64,000 bases of DNA from the NCBI GenBank assembly GCA_039881145.1, contig JAYKKI010000004.1, positions 52,101,501 to 52,165,500 of the forward strand, given 5' to 3'. Positions within the stretch are counted from its first letter, which is position 1, and every line of letters starts with the position of its first letter. This DNA is from Druceiella hillmani. Its lineage: Eukaryota; Arthropoda; Insecta; Lepidoptera; Hepialidae. The notes under the pieces were generated by a model. It did no database searches, was not told the origin of the DNA, and worked only from the letters and a program-made list of their open reading frames with translations. The position numbers and the translations under genes are program-made. This document shows positions 1-13,869 of this stretch, piece after piece.

Positions 1-1084
1 CCCCATGCTTGATAGCAGTTGTGATATTTTTATCGCTAGCTATTTTTAAAGGTAGAGTCATTATGAAAATGTAAGTCTCAATCAGTTTATTCTTCTTTTA
101 AGCTTATTCAAAATTATGTTATATCGAGTTATGAGACACTAAATATAAAGGTTTTGCTTAAGAGCGAAACTCTTGACCAAAACCTTTACATTTAAAGATT
201 ATTTTTTATTTTTTAAATCATAAAATCCATTTTTCAGTCGTCAAATAAAACGGCTAATAATTATTCTGCAAATAAATTAACTGAGCTTTTTATCCCCCAA
301 GTAAACGTTTTGCATTTTCCTATGGTACGTTTTTAAAGAATTGTTAAATGTGCTTTTAGTCCAACTAACTTCACACTAAATATGTGCAAGCGAGATGGGC
401 ATATATGAATCTTAGCAGACAACGACAAGAACAGAGCGTTAGTTGACATTTGACGTTTAATGCAACACCCACAAAACTAACCTACGTATAATTTATTAAT
501 TTGCTTCGTTCTTTTTGCTCGTGGCGTGTTGTTATTTACAACCTGTGTTATGACAAATCCTAAAATGGAAGAAATGAAGAAATGCGAACGTTGGTCTAAT
601 TTTGAAAAATCAGTTATCTTAGTATATTAGAAACCAATAAAACTGACGCAGTCTCAAACAGAGAAAAACATGCCGTTTAGATGTCCATCGCCACCAAGTT
701 TAATGCCGCGATAAGTGGACATACCGCACGCACAGCAAAAACTTATTATGTGTCAAAAACTTCCATCATTAACCCAATCTTGACAAAATTTATACAAAAC
801 AAAGTTTTCACAGAGAAACCGCCAGAGAAAATATGCTACGATGAGATGCCAGACATAACCTAAAATATCATTTTAACTGGCCAGTAAACACTTTTCCCAG
901 ACCTCGAAGTAGCAGATAACTATTCCTCCGTAGCGGCTTTATTCAACAGTCTAATTTCTATCTGACCATTGAAAAATCTAAAATCAATCCGTCGAATAAG
1001 TGCTATATTGTGGTTTATCTTAGGATTGAAAAATAGGCCCTTAAACTATGAATTTTTTTTAACTCTCTTATCTCGTTTTTCTGC
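1..1084. other. AT-rich sequence, nothing recognised
   Basis: No repeat, exon or RNA gene seen. The short open frame at 681-863 has no recognisable residues and lies in ordinary AT-rich DNA. Confidence 0.5.
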
Positions 1085-1345
1085 GCATCAATTGTGATCG
1101 CCGTGTAGCGAGTTTGTCATTTTGTGTGGGCAGGCGGACGGATCTCGATATTTATATATATTAATATTTCGCAATCCGTGCATCGGTGTGACGGTTTTGT
1201 TGCGGCCGATGCGCTCAGCGGGGTACGTTGTGTGTCAGTGGCTCACGAGTTTTGCCAGCGGAATCGATCCGCTTGTAATGATTGGGTAACAGTCGTGAGA
1301 CGGCGGTGTTTCTCGTTATGATTGATGGTTTAATTAGGAGGCGGC
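1085..1345 (+). promoter_or_regulatory. CpG-rich island with a TATA-like stretch; possible promoter or 5' exon
   Basis: CpG-containing words (gatcgccg, gcggccgatgcgc, gagacggcgg) cluster within about 250 bases of an otherwise AT-rich region. A TATA-like run (tatttatatatatt, near 1150) lies about 30 bases before the CpG-rich block, and insect initiator-like TCAGT occurs near 1235. GGGTAACA near 1284 could be a splice donor. The open frame at 1124-1321 shows no known domain. This could be an upstream promoter or untranslated exon, but nothing proves transcription. Confidence 0.25.
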
Positions 1346-4300
1346 CGAATAGGATTTTATAGTTTAACGAGTCTATTTGCAATTTAGAAATGGAAATTTT
1401 ATAATCGACACTTATTATGGACTTAATTTCATCTTATTTTTATTCTAGAAAGTAATTTGTTTTTTTTTGTGATTAACTGTCGTCAAATACGTACACACAA
1501 CTTGCACATACAAAATTCGTCTTAAATCTTTGTTGTTGACATTCGTTAAAATTTATGCGAAAATGTCATGAGTTACATTTGAGTATTATCTTTATTCTCC
1601 GTTTTAAACTCACAACAGTCGACTGCTGAATTTGAAAAGGTTCATTTTTCTAAACTACTTATTTAAAGTGACAAAATGTTATTGGAATTTCCTTTATGTC
1701 CACTGTGTGAGCGACTGAAACTAATAAAAATGATATATTATCTTGACACTGGTGCGATGGTTCTACATTTCATAACGATTCCAGTATTGTTCTTCAACGT
1801 CAGTCTGCGAATTTGCATGCTATAATTCATTTCAAAGATTAATGTCAAGTTCAAAGTCATCTTAGTATTTTAGCTCAGCATCTTATGCTTTGCGGTTTCT
1901 TATATTGATACTTGTTTTGACAATGACTTGAGTGACGTCCGAGACGTGGTGTCTTGTCAGCTTGGAGTGGTGCTAGTCACTCTAATTGCATGCGCAATGT
2001 CACTGCGGACATTCTGTAGTCGGATTTTCTTCAACCGTCCTTCTAAATGAATTATGGGTCTTCGAAGTTTACAATACGCGACCTCAACAATGGTTACACT
2101 TCTTCGCTTGCTTAGGAGGTCCAGAATAGTGTTTATTTAGATATTTTATGTGTGTTTATTAATTGAAAGTTAAATTGCTGTGAGATTGATACCTACCATA
2201 TTGCCCCCCACCTACTGCAAGCAGTCATTGTCCGTTCTGCTCATGTAATTCCAGATTATTAGTTCAGTGACTTTTCGACGACCTCAGGCAGCCCAGTAGC
2301 ATAGCGTTCAGAAACTTGCATCCACGGCCATTTGACGGATTGATGTACTTTGCAAATTCTTTAAATATCGTTGTTGTATAGCATATTTTCAAGGCTAGCG
2401 ATTCAGATCCGTTAATCGATTTGCAAAGGGTGGAGAGTCCTTCTTTTTTGAAGTCGATTAAAAAGGAAGAAAAGTGTGAAAATCTGGATTTGAACATCAC
2501 AGTTAGCGTAAGGTCTGTCTCCATTCCAAATTTAAATTATGGGAGGAGGGAAAGCGGTTTCACTGCCAGCCACACTGGTTATCCTAGCATCTTTCAGTAT
2601 CCATACGTTATACAAGTGTGTTTGTATTCATTTTGTGCCTCTATTATGATGGTCTAATATCAGATAATAGACATGGTACTCAATTGATTTTTCGACGTAA
2701 TCGAATATCACTATGTACGAGTTGCCTAGCGCGTTGGGATGAAGTTTTTATATCGCGGATTCGTGTTGTGCTAACGAGTTTGTCTATGCATATACATCGT
2801 TCGTATGCGATATGAATAATTATTGATTTTTTAGTAATAAAGTTCACTGTATGCGATCGTTTTTGCTTTGATCATACAAGGCTGCAGTGACTGATATGCG
2901 GAAGAGCGATGTTGATGAATAATGCATAATTTTTTTATGCAAACTGGGATTGGAGTTAAGCTCACTGACATTTGTCATGTTGGAAATGTTTAAAGCTACG
3001 AAGATATGCTATGGTATTTGGAAATATCGTCAAATTGAGTTGATAAGCAAGTTTTTGTAGCGGTCATAGAAATAGGTAGAGATTGAAATACGTTAGTTTT
3101 AGAAATAAAAAAAAACGATTGCGGATTTGTCTAAAAGTGAAATAATACATTTTTCTTTTCGTCTGGGATAATTCTGCGCTCTGTTATCAAATTTAACCTC
3201 AGCGCAGCCAGACGAATCTTCTTCTCGTAGTGTTTTCTCTTCACTTAGGTTTACAATTATTATGGCTATTTGAATTTAGGATGCAGCTGCCCAAAAATGC
3301 GAACGAGCGCTTTTATTGTACCACTGGCGTTAATTCTTCAGCTAAGATATCTTCATCCTGTTAGACCTCTTTCTGCCCAGATCTTGCCTTGCATAATAAG
3401 TTGAAGAAGTTGGTATTGCCTCTCGCGCATGAAATGCAGTTTTAAATTAAAATTGACAAATATCATAATAATTAAAAACTGTGTTTCCCAAACTGGTTAA
3501 GTGTTAAAGCGCTTTAGGAGCATTATATATTAACATTTTTTGCCAGTCTAGTTGTGGCAAAAGAATGTTGACAATTAAATGTGTGTATTTGATTCTCAAG
3601 AGTTCATTGAAAAATATGAATAGTCGATATGAGCTTCTGTTCGCGAGTCAACATTTTGTTGTTATGATTGATCTACTGGTGTAATTGTTCCGCATTATGG
3701 TTCTCGATTAATGACTTCCGACCTGTCACTCGCTGGCCGCCCTTGAAGTTCTGGCTCAGGTTGCTTGTTTACGACCAGTATTTGAACACTCTTCCTTGTT
3801 ATTTACCTGTTACTGCACTTTTTCAGAATTTCGCCGTCGAAGCCGGTAGACGTCACGTTTTAAATCATTTATATCGATTTTCTCAAGTGTACTCAAAAAT
3901 ATAGGCGCCTGTTTGGTCTGTTCACTGCCGTCTTGTAAATTAATTAAGGTTCCGTATAAATATTGTTATAACTTATTAAACGCATAGTATAAATTAACTT
4001 TTTATAATTCCTACTTTACTATTTATGATTAATAAATTTAAAGTCGCGTATGTGGTTCGTATTCGGTTAATCGCGTTGTGCTAACTGTTATTTACTTATT
4101 TAATCCTTTTGTTTAACCTGTTTCTTTTTCGTTTTTATTTTAGCTGTGATATTATTGTATTTTCGTCCTATATTAACTTGTTCAGTGTAATAGCGCTAAG
4201 CTGAGTAATTACATTACACAATAAATGCTACAAGACTACTTAAGGTAGTTGTCGTGTAAAACGCATTGTTGACGAAATTCGCTGAATTTTTGATATATTA

Positions 4301-4686
4301 TTCAAACTATAAATATCTTAACTTATTTTAAAATTTAAAAATTATTTACCGTTTAATTTTCTTAAAAATTATATAATTAATATTACAGAAAAAGTAGTTA
4401 TTTCATCACAATTTTAATTTTAAAAACCCTACGAGAGATTTGTTTAAAAAAGTAAGTAAATGATGTGATGTTAATATTATCAAAAAAAAATATTTACAAC
4501 TTAATTTTGGTAAAAATCGTACAATTAACATTACAGAAAAAGTAGGTGTTTTACCTCACTTCAGTTTATTTAAAAAACGAATTGGAATACGCAGTAAAAT
4601 GATTATTAAAATGATTAACAACAGAGAAAAAAATAATAACTTTCAATAAAAAAAAATTATAATAATGTTTGGTTCTTACTGTCACA
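1346..4686. other. AT-rich intron, nothing recognised
   Basis: Short open frames overlap on both strands at 2264-2657 with no recognisable residues. The stretch 4300-4670 is extremely AT-rich with poly-A runs. No RNA gene or TE protein seen. Confidence 0.5.
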
Positions 4687-4802
4687 CAACTGCTTTAATG
4701 AATGTTGTGATTACAAAACAACTGCTTTAACGAATGTCGTGATTATGAAACAACTGCTTTAATTGATGTCGTGATTACGAACGATTACTCAATGTCGTGA
4801 TA
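4687..4802. repeat. Minisatellite, 32 bp unit, about 3.5 copies
   Basis: The unit begins caactgctttaa and ends with tgtcgtgattac and a few A bases. Full copies start at 4687, 4719 and 4751 (exact 32-base spacing), followed by a decayed partial copy. Confidence 0.9.
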
Positions 4803-5713
<911 letters not shown>

Positions 5714-5835
5714 TTACATACGTACATATGTGTGTGTAAGTATGAATGTAGTATAAACAGCAGTTGTTTAAATATTTACTTAAGTCTAGCTATTGCAAAA
5801 GTAATTACGGTTAGTTTGTTATAGGGTTTCGTCTA

Positions 5836-6325
5836 TGCAAATCACGTGCCGATTGATGTAAATAGTATAGTTTCGAACCGTTTGTAATTGTTGAGGTCCA
5901 TTGCGAGAGAATGGAACGAGACTTTTTCGTTTCCACATACATTTGTGCCTTTTGTTGTCGGCATAATGGCTTCCAATGTGAGAGCGTCCAAGTTTAGTCA
6001 TAAACGACTATTACCAACACCGTGTACGGCTTCGTTATTGCGGCTGGCCTTATCCTTTATGCTTGTGTGATGAGCTCGTAGCAATCGAAATTTAGTAGAT
6101 CGGTGTTTGACACAATTATGTATTGCATTTAGTTTAGGATGTGAGGTGAGGATGTGCTTGTCATTAGTAAAGTTTTTTGAAGATCGTTTACAAAAAATCG
6201 ACTAATTTGACTATATACTTTATGTACTGTATGTATATATTACTTATGTCCATTCGTTCATCGACTACTACTCCGGTGGACGGTAGTGTTTAGTTGAAGT
6301 TAATAAAATATTTTATGATTAACGA
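5836..6325. other. Ordinary intron, nothing recognised
   Basis: Slightly less AT-rich than its neighbours around 5880-6070, with short overlapping open frames on both strands and no known motif. Confidence 0.4.
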
Positions 6326-6329
6326 TGAA

Positions 6330-6826
6330 CCGTTTATAAGGGTCCCTTAACCAAATAGGGACATTTATAGTCTCGGTATGTTCGTTTGTCCGTCTGTAGG
6401 TCACAGCCGTTTTACTCGCAGAATATTCGTGCTATAAAGCTAAAAGTTGCCATGGTTATATATAATTATAACACCTACAAAGGTATGAATAATAAAATCC
6501 TTAAAAAAGGTTTTTTGAAGTTACTCCCCTACAAATAGATAGGGAAAGGGATTTTTTATTCACATACATTGTAGAGTGTATCGTCGAATAAGTTTTCCAA
6601 TAATATTGGGTATTTATCTTAAACGTTTTTTTTAGTATAGAGACTCGTTTTTGAAACATTAAGCTTCGAAGTCATCATTTTTATTAGAGTTACTTGGTCC
6701 CCACTACCTACCAGTTAAACCGCTCTTTTTGAATATCTGAAGAGTATTCACAATAGTAGTATAAATATAAAGAACTTAAAAGAAAAATTGTCACAACTAA
6801 GCAGGCTCTACCAGTTTATGATATAT
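6330..6826 (-). mobile_element. LINE-type 3' region, copy 1 of 3 (reverse)
   Basis: The reverse complement of the element also present at 22963-23477 and 29789-30358. Shared landmarks are ctgtggcaatttttctttta, the aaaatagcggttca block, and near the 3' end an acggctgtgac segment followed by degenerate gacagacag motifs and agggtccc. This layout is typical of the 3' part of an abundant lepidopteran non-LTR retroelement. No coding sequence remains. Confidence 0.7.
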
Positions 6827-7167
6827 AGTTGCGTCCGTAAAAAATCATAAAAACTCCGTATTTCTTTAGTCATTTGGACTTAAATCGATGGCAAATTGTC
6901 TTTGTGTTTTAAAATGTAAATTTATTATATCTATGAAAGATATACTATAAAGTATATTTATATATTTACATGTTGAGGAGTAACATTAATATTTGTAAAT
7001 AATTTTATAGAAATACAATGTATGCTTAAATGATTATATTCACACATTTATACAAACCTCTCTTAGTTGGAGCTATTCTCATATTTAACTAATTTATTTT
7101 CTTTTAAAGATTTACTTCATTTTTCTATATCGAATCACAGGTTGTGTACCTGTCTGTGTACAGCTTC

Positions 7168-7790
7168 CATCCACCTTGATGCTTTTTTCGTATGAAATAT
7201 ATAGTTTACTGTGTAATCTTAAAATTTGTGCGTCTTATATAATTAACCATCCCAATAACCTTGTACGTAATGTGCTACTATATTTGCAGTAATAGTATAG
7301 ATAGATATTCCTAGTAACAGTCCTTGTTGACTCTGTAATACCTCGTAAATGTATCGGACCAAATTAAAATATGAATTTATTAACATTTTGCTACTCGAAT
7401 TCATGTTTGTTTGATTTGAGACATTTTCGAAAAAGTATTGATTCAAATACGACTGTGGCTATGGATACTAAGAGCACAAGCTTCAATCCACCTAGATGCT
7501 TTTTTTCGTATGAAGTATATTGTTTACAGTGGAATCTTAAAAGTTGTGCGTCGTATCTATAATTAACCATCCCACCTTATAAATTATTGTGCTACTGTAT
7601 TTGCAGTAGATATCCTTAGTAACAGTCCTTGTTGATTCTTTAATGCCTCGTAAATGTCTCGGGCCAAATAAATATATGAATTTATTAACATTTATTTACT
7701 CGAATTCATATGTTTGTTTGATTTGAGACATTTTCAAAAAAGTATAAATTCAAATACGACTGTGGCTATGGATACTAAGACACGTTACCA
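7168..7790 (+). repeat. Tandem duplication of a roughly 310 bp repeat
   Basis: Two head-to-tail copies, 7168-7484 and 7485-7790. Shared landmarks are ccaccttgatgcttttttcg / ccacctagatgctttttttcg, aattaaccatccca, taacagtccttgttga and gactgtggctatggatacta. A third, partial copy lies inverted at 12495-12604, so this is an interspersed family that has also duplicated locally. The open frame in this stretch is not a gene. Confidence 0.88.
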
Positions 7791-9050
7791 CAATTTGGTC
7801 TTGTACTGTTTAATTTAATTTAAACTGTAACTAGAGCTGTAGAGTGTTACGACATGTTATGGTCTTTTTCTCACAGCTAAACATTTGCATCTAAATTTAT
7901 GATATAAGTTGGGCACGTTTATCACATTTAAATAATTTAATTTGTGGTTGTTACATACTATAACTTCATTGCATATAGAATTCAGTATTACCACCATTTA
8001 CGTGCCGCTGTGCAAATGCGAATCTTACTCCAAATATTGTTCAGGTTTTTTGAGTTTTTTTAGGCTGATACTAACCGTTACTGAGACTATATATTAACTT
8101 CGTAGGAAAAAGGAAGTAGGCGTAAAAAGTTATTGTGAACCAAAGGAAAATTAAGGCACTATTTTTTATGGCTCCCAGATCATCCATAGTTTTTTATGTT
8201 ACTTGCTGATAGTATCATACCTGCTTCCTCAGTCCAATACGCTGTGACCATCGTTGAATCTGTAGAAAATTTGCATTGTTTTTGTATAAAAAACTGATTC
8301 ATAATCACAAAAAAAAAACAATCCGAAGAGCGAACCGATAAACGGCGTTAAAAACCGCAATCTTAATGAGTGCGGTTACAGCATTGAGGATGACAAAAAG
8401 TTGAAATTCAATTTGTGATTTGACCGCAATATGTTAAAGCATTTGAATTGAATTCTCCGATAATAACGTGGAACACCTACGGTATGGCACGAGATGCTAT
8501 AAAAATATTAATTTCGCTAGTTGACAAAATGTCACTTTGGGACTCAACACGTTCACTGCCGAGTGAAGGGTTGATTTCTAACTCTGTACGCCAAGTAGAT
8601 TTTTTCTCTTTTTCTATCAAAACACTTTCTTCACAAGTAAGTAAAGTTTATTGAAGAAAATACTTATTAAAGCCATTTTCTATAAAACATGCAAACTATA
8701 TCATTCATATTTTGACGTGTGAAACTGTCTCCCGCAAGTATATGCGAGCATATCACTGGTGATATACGCGCTGGGGAACATAGTAAATGCCTTATAGACC
8801 ATTTTCTATTCTAAATTTGTGCACTTTTTCTTACCTCTATTGACGTGGCGTGCTAGTATTATATAGATAAATAGGCATATTAAATATACATACAAAATAT
8901 ACCATTACTGAATTGGGCGCCTGAATTGACGTATGAATTCTATATAAGCAATTGATCTAAAAGTGCTAGATGAAATTCAATGATTTAAGACTTGCACTAG
9001 AATTAAAAGGAAATAGCTGATTATGGCTATGGTATATTAATCGAAAATGT
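7791..9050. other. Ordinary intron, nothing recognised
   Basis: The frame at 8448-8654 ends just beyond a GTAAGTAA donor-like word but shows no domain. No repeat family match was seen within the window. Confidence 0.4.
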
Positions 9051-9054
9051 AATA

Positions 9055-9100
9055 TTTTAATCTATGCAGATAACGTTGTTTTGCTAAAACCAGGTGATAA
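9055..9100 (+). pseudogene. Possible reverse-transcriptase relic (YADD-box-like)
   Basis: A short frame reads NILIYADNVVLLKPGD, resembling the catalytic palm motif of non-LTR reverse transcriptases with the second Asp replaced by Asn. It is broken by stops on both sides, with a family A repeat starting at 9171. Too short to classify and possibly chance. Confidence 0.3.
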
Positions 9101-9170
9101 ACGTTTAAAACATTCCGTAACAGATATGTCTGGATTATACTTATAGAATAATCTACGTAGGGATGCTGAT

Positions 9171-9527
9171 AATTGGATATTTGACTAATTTTTTTTATTT
9201 CATTAATCATAATTTCAAGGTACAAGCTGATGAAGAGTGAAATTTTTTTTTAATAATCTTAAAAATTGAAAGTTTAAATTTAATCTTTAGATAAGGACGG
9301 CAATACTGTGTTGTGAGGTCATTTTTAATATTGCACATTATATTCTACAAGAGGAAAAGGACAGGGATATACCTAACTCTATGCGTATATTCAAATTTAG
9401 AAGCCTATAACTGGCTTCTTTTTCAATCAATTTTTGAATTTTTTTGAAGACTCGTTTTTAATTAACTTATATTTCACAATATTGTATGAAAAATATCAAA
9501 ATTTAGAATGAGTCAACTACCATATTG
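9171..9527 (+). repeat. Interspersed repeat family A, copy 1
   Basis: Shares about 360 bases with 19759-20127 and its last 125 bases with 21412-21536. Landmarks are ttcaaggtacaagctgatga, aatactgtgttgtgaggtca and the terminus gagtcaactaccatattg. All three copies share one right end while the third is truncated on the left, as expected of a retroposed element. Confidence 0.88.
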
Positions 9528-11100
9528 TGAAGTGATAAATAGTATGGTTAAATGAGAAGTGGACGAGTTTCCTCGTTATCAAAAGATGTACTCACATCGT
9601 GTGAAACGATGACTGTATATGGCTACAAAATGAACAGCATTGTAATAACAATAACAAATAACGTAAGTAGGGATATTAAAGAAATCGAAGGTGACTGTAG
9701 AAAATGGTTTATGTTTGCCAACAATTATATTGCAAATTGTATTGTGGGTGTATTTGCGGAAAATGTTTTCCACTGTAGAGTTGCATATACGTATACTTAA
9801 CGAGAATACGATTTCAAAGAAAATGACATTGTGAAGGTAGAGAAAATAATGTTACGTTGTTTGCCAATTTTGAACTTGAACGGAAAAATTTATAAAATAG
9901 GGTATACATGAAAGAAGTTAACCTGAAAGGAGACATAAAAATAAAAGACCCATAAAAATAAAGATATATAGATAAATATATACAACCTTTACTGAAATAA
10001 ACTAGTTTTTACTGCTCAAATTGGCACCAACCGCCCCATTGACATGCATATTATTTAATTATGTGTATGATTGCATTAATCGTTGTATTTGAGCTGTAAA
10101 CGACTCCGAGGACAACAAAGTGGGTCTAGGCAGCCGGGTAATTACAGTTATAATGGCTTAGACTTCTCTTAAAAACTAGCTTTTTCGTAGGATCAATTTG
10201 ATGAAATCATACCGTAGCAAAAGCTAACGGAATGCTCTGTCCAATTTTAATCGAGGTCATCGTCTGCTTCCTGTTTTTTTTAAGTATTATATACATACGC
10301 ATATACGACCCCTGTCTTAGTATGTGCCGCTTGTCTAATCTCGGATCTGTTATGTTTGTTTACTTAAAATTGCGTCACACAGGCGGACAATCAAATTAAA
10401 ATCGATATGTGTGACACCATATTTGTATTAATACATTTGACTGCGCAAGGCCACGTTGGTTACAGCGGAACCAGGCGGTTGCTCAAGCTCCTGAATTATA
10501 AGAATGTCTTATGCATAGAATCAAATTAATCTCAGAATTATACATCGTTGCTTATAATTGTTACTTTTTTAATATTATACCTTAATTGCTACTTTTTAAA
10601 TTATATTGTGTCTCTAACGCATATCAAAGTGTAACGATTGCGCGAAAATCTTATAAATTGGTGAGTCGTTCGGCAACAAAATACGAACGTAAACGGTGAA
10701 TCTGTATTGTACAACCCACACTTGCAAAGCGAGACTATGTATGCTCTGTAAGTTTATCAGTATGCTACTAGATGTGACATGGCTCCGACAAAATAACTGT
10801 TCTGTTTTTATTTTACAACAAATATGTCATCAGAATCCTAACCAGTTGATAGCTATCGCATTGCTGCTATTCTAGTGTAATGAGATGATTTTACCATGCT
10901 CGTAATTGGCTATCAGTTATAGCTACAATCATGTTCAGCTTTAAAGTTTCACTATTTGAAAGCAATTTACTAATACGCCTTTTTCTGTAGCATTATTACA
11001 TAATAAATCATTTTGCAAAATACGTTTTTTTTAAATGATATAAAATTATCAAAATCAACAAAATAGAATATAGTAAGAATTATACACAATTAAATAAAAC
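9528..11100. other. Ordinary intron, nothing recognised
   Basis: The open frame at 9552-9800 contains a faint IKEIEGDCRKWFMFANN, vaguely like the region after the catalytic box of LINE reverse transcriptases. I do not rely on it. Nothing else seen. Confidence 0.35.
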
Positions 11101-11139
11101 TACGTCATGTAAAGCTATGCTCGGCAAAGATCTTTGCGA

Positions 11140-11281
11140 ATAGCCCACCTGAAGATGTTGTAATACAACGAAACCTATGTCGTGGTAAAGAACTTAAAGA
11201 AAGTAGAAATAATACTACGTCACGTAGTTTCATTTAATTGTGAATAATGAATTTCTACAAAATTAACGCCAAATATATTCA
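11140..11281 (+). repeat. Foldback-family repeat, single arm
   Basis: Matches the right half of the palindrome at 60496-60696 and the run after it to about 60735: agcccacctgaagatgttg, tacaacgaaacc, gtcgtggtaaagaac and aattaacgccaaatatatt. Another single arm is at 20563-20670. Confidence 0.85.
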
Positions 11282-11517
11282 AGAATTATACAGTTATTTT
11301 TGGCAGTTACCTTTATTTTCTCTATCCTTATCTGTTTTGTTTATAAGCCATATAAAATTTGCATAATTTTGTAAAAATGAGTGCATTTGCGTAATCTTGT
11401 GAAAATAAGTGCATTTGCGTAAATTCGTGAAAAAGTGGATTGCATGTAGCGTAAAGCAAATAAGCTATATGTGAACATTTTGATTTTACCAGTGATTGAA
11501 GGGTATTTCACTCAATT

Positions 11518-11940
11518 TTTTTATTACTAAAATAGAAAAAGTAATAGCCATTAAAAACGGTTAAAATAAATATATCGTAATTAGGACTTTTCATTACAAA
11601 GTTATAACGATTTAAAAACTGAGGAACTACGGTTCGCACGAAAACACTCCATACAAAACACAACTGGTTTATGACGTCACTGGCCAGTGTTTAGCATTCA
11701 TTATAAGGTAGTTAACTAAATATTTTTAATATCTCGTTAAATATTGCGTTTAAGCTATATATTGTATATTATAATTTTCTCATTTTTTTTGTGAGAAAAC
11801 TAAATTCATAATAATTTTTTCAGTTTAATGAACAAACAATTTACACTTTTTCCTATTTAAAAGTTTCTATTAATTTTTGACATATGCATTAGTTTTTAAA
11901 CCATTTTTACAAAAAATATCGACATCAGTTAAATACGCTA
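11518..11940 (+). repeat. Interspersed repeat family B, copy 1
   Basis: About 420 bases shared with 37391-37812. Landmarks are tttttattactaaaataga, aggacttttcattacaaag, cttatgacgtcac (here tttatgacgtcac), tagcattcattataaggta and ctcgttaaatattgcgttta. Non-coding; the class is not determined. Confidence 0.88.
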
Positions 11941-12494
11941 TTGAAATCAATAATGGAGAATATTTATACGGTGTTTGCTTATCAAAAATAAAAAAAGATT
12001 ATTATTAAACTAATCTAATTTTATTATTTGGCTAGTGTATTATAGATTATGCAGGCACAAATGCGGCTTTTTGGACCGGACAGTTCCCAGATCGGCTTAA
12101 ATCATTAAGTTCACAAGGTGAAATATTTGAGGTTCTATATCCAGGCATTTTTTTTCGGCAACGTTATAGATGGCACTGAAATGAAAAAGTACTGATTCCT
12201 TGAATAATTAAAAAAAATAGTTTTCAAGGAAAATCAATTATTTTTTTTTCCTTAACCGTGTTTAACAACACAATTTAGATTAAGAATTACGTTTTAAGGT
12301 ACTGAACCCTTAAAAGAAAAAAAAGATTTCGAGATTGCAATCCTGTACTTCAGAGTTCAGGCTACATTACTTTACCTTTGTGCTAAAACCTCATTTAGGA
12401 AAGCGGCAAAATAAAGGTATGCTCATAACATACTTTTCCACATATTCTATTTTTTGTGATAATTATGTAAAAACTGGCATATTGGCTGGCTAAG

Positions 12495-12604
12495 AATCAA
12501 CAAGGACTGTTACTTGGAATATCAATAATATTACTGCAAATACAGTAGTACATTATGTATAAGGTTACAGGGATGGTTAATTATAGAGACGACGCACAAA
12601 TTTT
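12495..12604 (-). repeat. Inverted partial copy of the 7168-7790 repeat
   Basis: The reverse complement contains gtgcgtc, aattaaccatccc, tatttgcagtaatatt and taacagtccttgttga in the same order as at 7230-7330. Confidence 0.8.
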
Positions 12605-12769
12605 GATTTTTCCTGAAGTGCATGTGTCCCCAAGTTTAGACACCCTGGCTACTCATTAATACATTAATTATGATCAGCGAGAGAAGGTCTTTTCTCATTG
12701 TCTGTTGACCGCAGGTACTAAATCCACGAGTGACACAAATAAAACGCATACTTCGTTTCTATTGGCATT

Positions 12770-12985
12770 GTCAATTGGAACGGTGTGAGGCGGCCAGAGG
12801 TTATCGTAGCAATTAACGGATGGGTGACCTCCCAACCGGGGCGACGGTCGCAGAAGGCCTTGGCCGGACACACGAGGTCGATTGGCGTCTCTTCCACGAA
12901 AGAAGCAGGCAAAAATACATTAGATAGTGATAGAAGAGTCGGACGGGAAACCCCACGGCATTTGGTGGGCATACTTTTGGAAATA
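12770..12985. mobile_element. GC-rich relic, possibly a transposon fragment
   Basis: A sharply bounded GC-rich stretch (gtgaggcggccagagg, gatgggtgacctcccaaccg, ggcgacggtcgcagaaggcc) with open frames on both strands. The phrasing resembles untranslated ends of lepidopteran LINEs, but I cannot name a family and no protein motif is visible. Confidence 0.3.
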
Positions 12986-13589
12986 TTTTTTTACCTTATA
13001 TTGGGATTTAATTATATATTATAATATATTTCCTAATAGGTATTAACGATGAATATCGGCTTGTCGCCGAAAAAGTCGTGCAAAAATTAGATATGTCCCA
13101 AAAATCTCCTTTTGGTCTAAATTCAAGCATTCTCACCACATTTACTTGCTATAGATTGATATTTACTAGTATTTTGAGCTTACCGAACTTTTGCTTACCA
13201 AGTTAGTTTTCGCATAGAACATGATTGAATTAGTCTTACATTTATAAACGAGGCGAACCTCATTTAGGAAAACTAGGCAATTTTGGAGATTTCCTAATTG
13301 TATTACGCGTTACTATTCAGTATTCACCGACTTGCTAAACCAAGAGTTTTTTTTTATATTCTGTTATAAATAATATTATAACTAATCATGTGGAATGAAG
13401 GAAATGTGTTTGAAGAGCCAACTACAAATAACAAAAATGTGAGAGGAAGATCATGGCGATGTAATAATAAATAGTATGATGTTTAAGAAAGTTTGCGAAC
13501 ACCAGAGCAATACGTGAAAAATAAAACTGCATTAAGTAGTATCAGTTGAGCTCGACACGAGCGGTCCGTACCTACGTTATTTTAAATCG

Positions 13590-13858
13590 TATATAGCCTG
13601 CCTCCGTCCATCGCATTTCATTGGAGGTAAAGGCCATAATCTCCACGCTGGATTGGCAGGTGGGTGATCGCAATGCATAGCTTTCTCACCAGTGGCGCTG
13701 CTGCCCGTCACTGACCTGTGGCGTTTTATATACTTGATTACAAACATCCTCCAGCCCGGCTCAATGAGCGACCGGGAATTGAACCCGGTATCCTGCGGTA
13801 TGCTGCGTCCTCAAAGACCGTAAGCCTATAATCAACCGAACACACCACGGCGCAAGTA
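13590..13858 (-). mobile_element. tRNA-derived SINE (minus strand)
   Basis: On the minus strand it begins gcgccgtggtgtgttcgg and reaches a perfect T-arm-like hairpin, CCGGG TTCAATT CCCGG, which contains a Pol III B-box. The tRNA-like head is about 95 bases and is followed by an unrelated body ending near gcgatggacggaggcaggc. The + strand shows it as gggaattgaacccggt. The anticodon region is degenerate, so it is a SINE, not a tRNA gene. Confidence 0.65.
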
Positions 13859-13869
13859 AAAAATATACT

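Noticed and set aside
9228..9250. ctgatgaagagtgaaa resembles a hammerhead ribozyme core (CTGATGA...GAAA), present in two family A copies
   Set aside because: The would-be stem II (agagt) cannot pair, and no convincing stems I and III could be drawn.
12785..13024. 79-codon frame in GC-rich DNA
   Set aside because: The opposite strand is equally open and the sequence resembles untranslated transposon remains; no protein motif.
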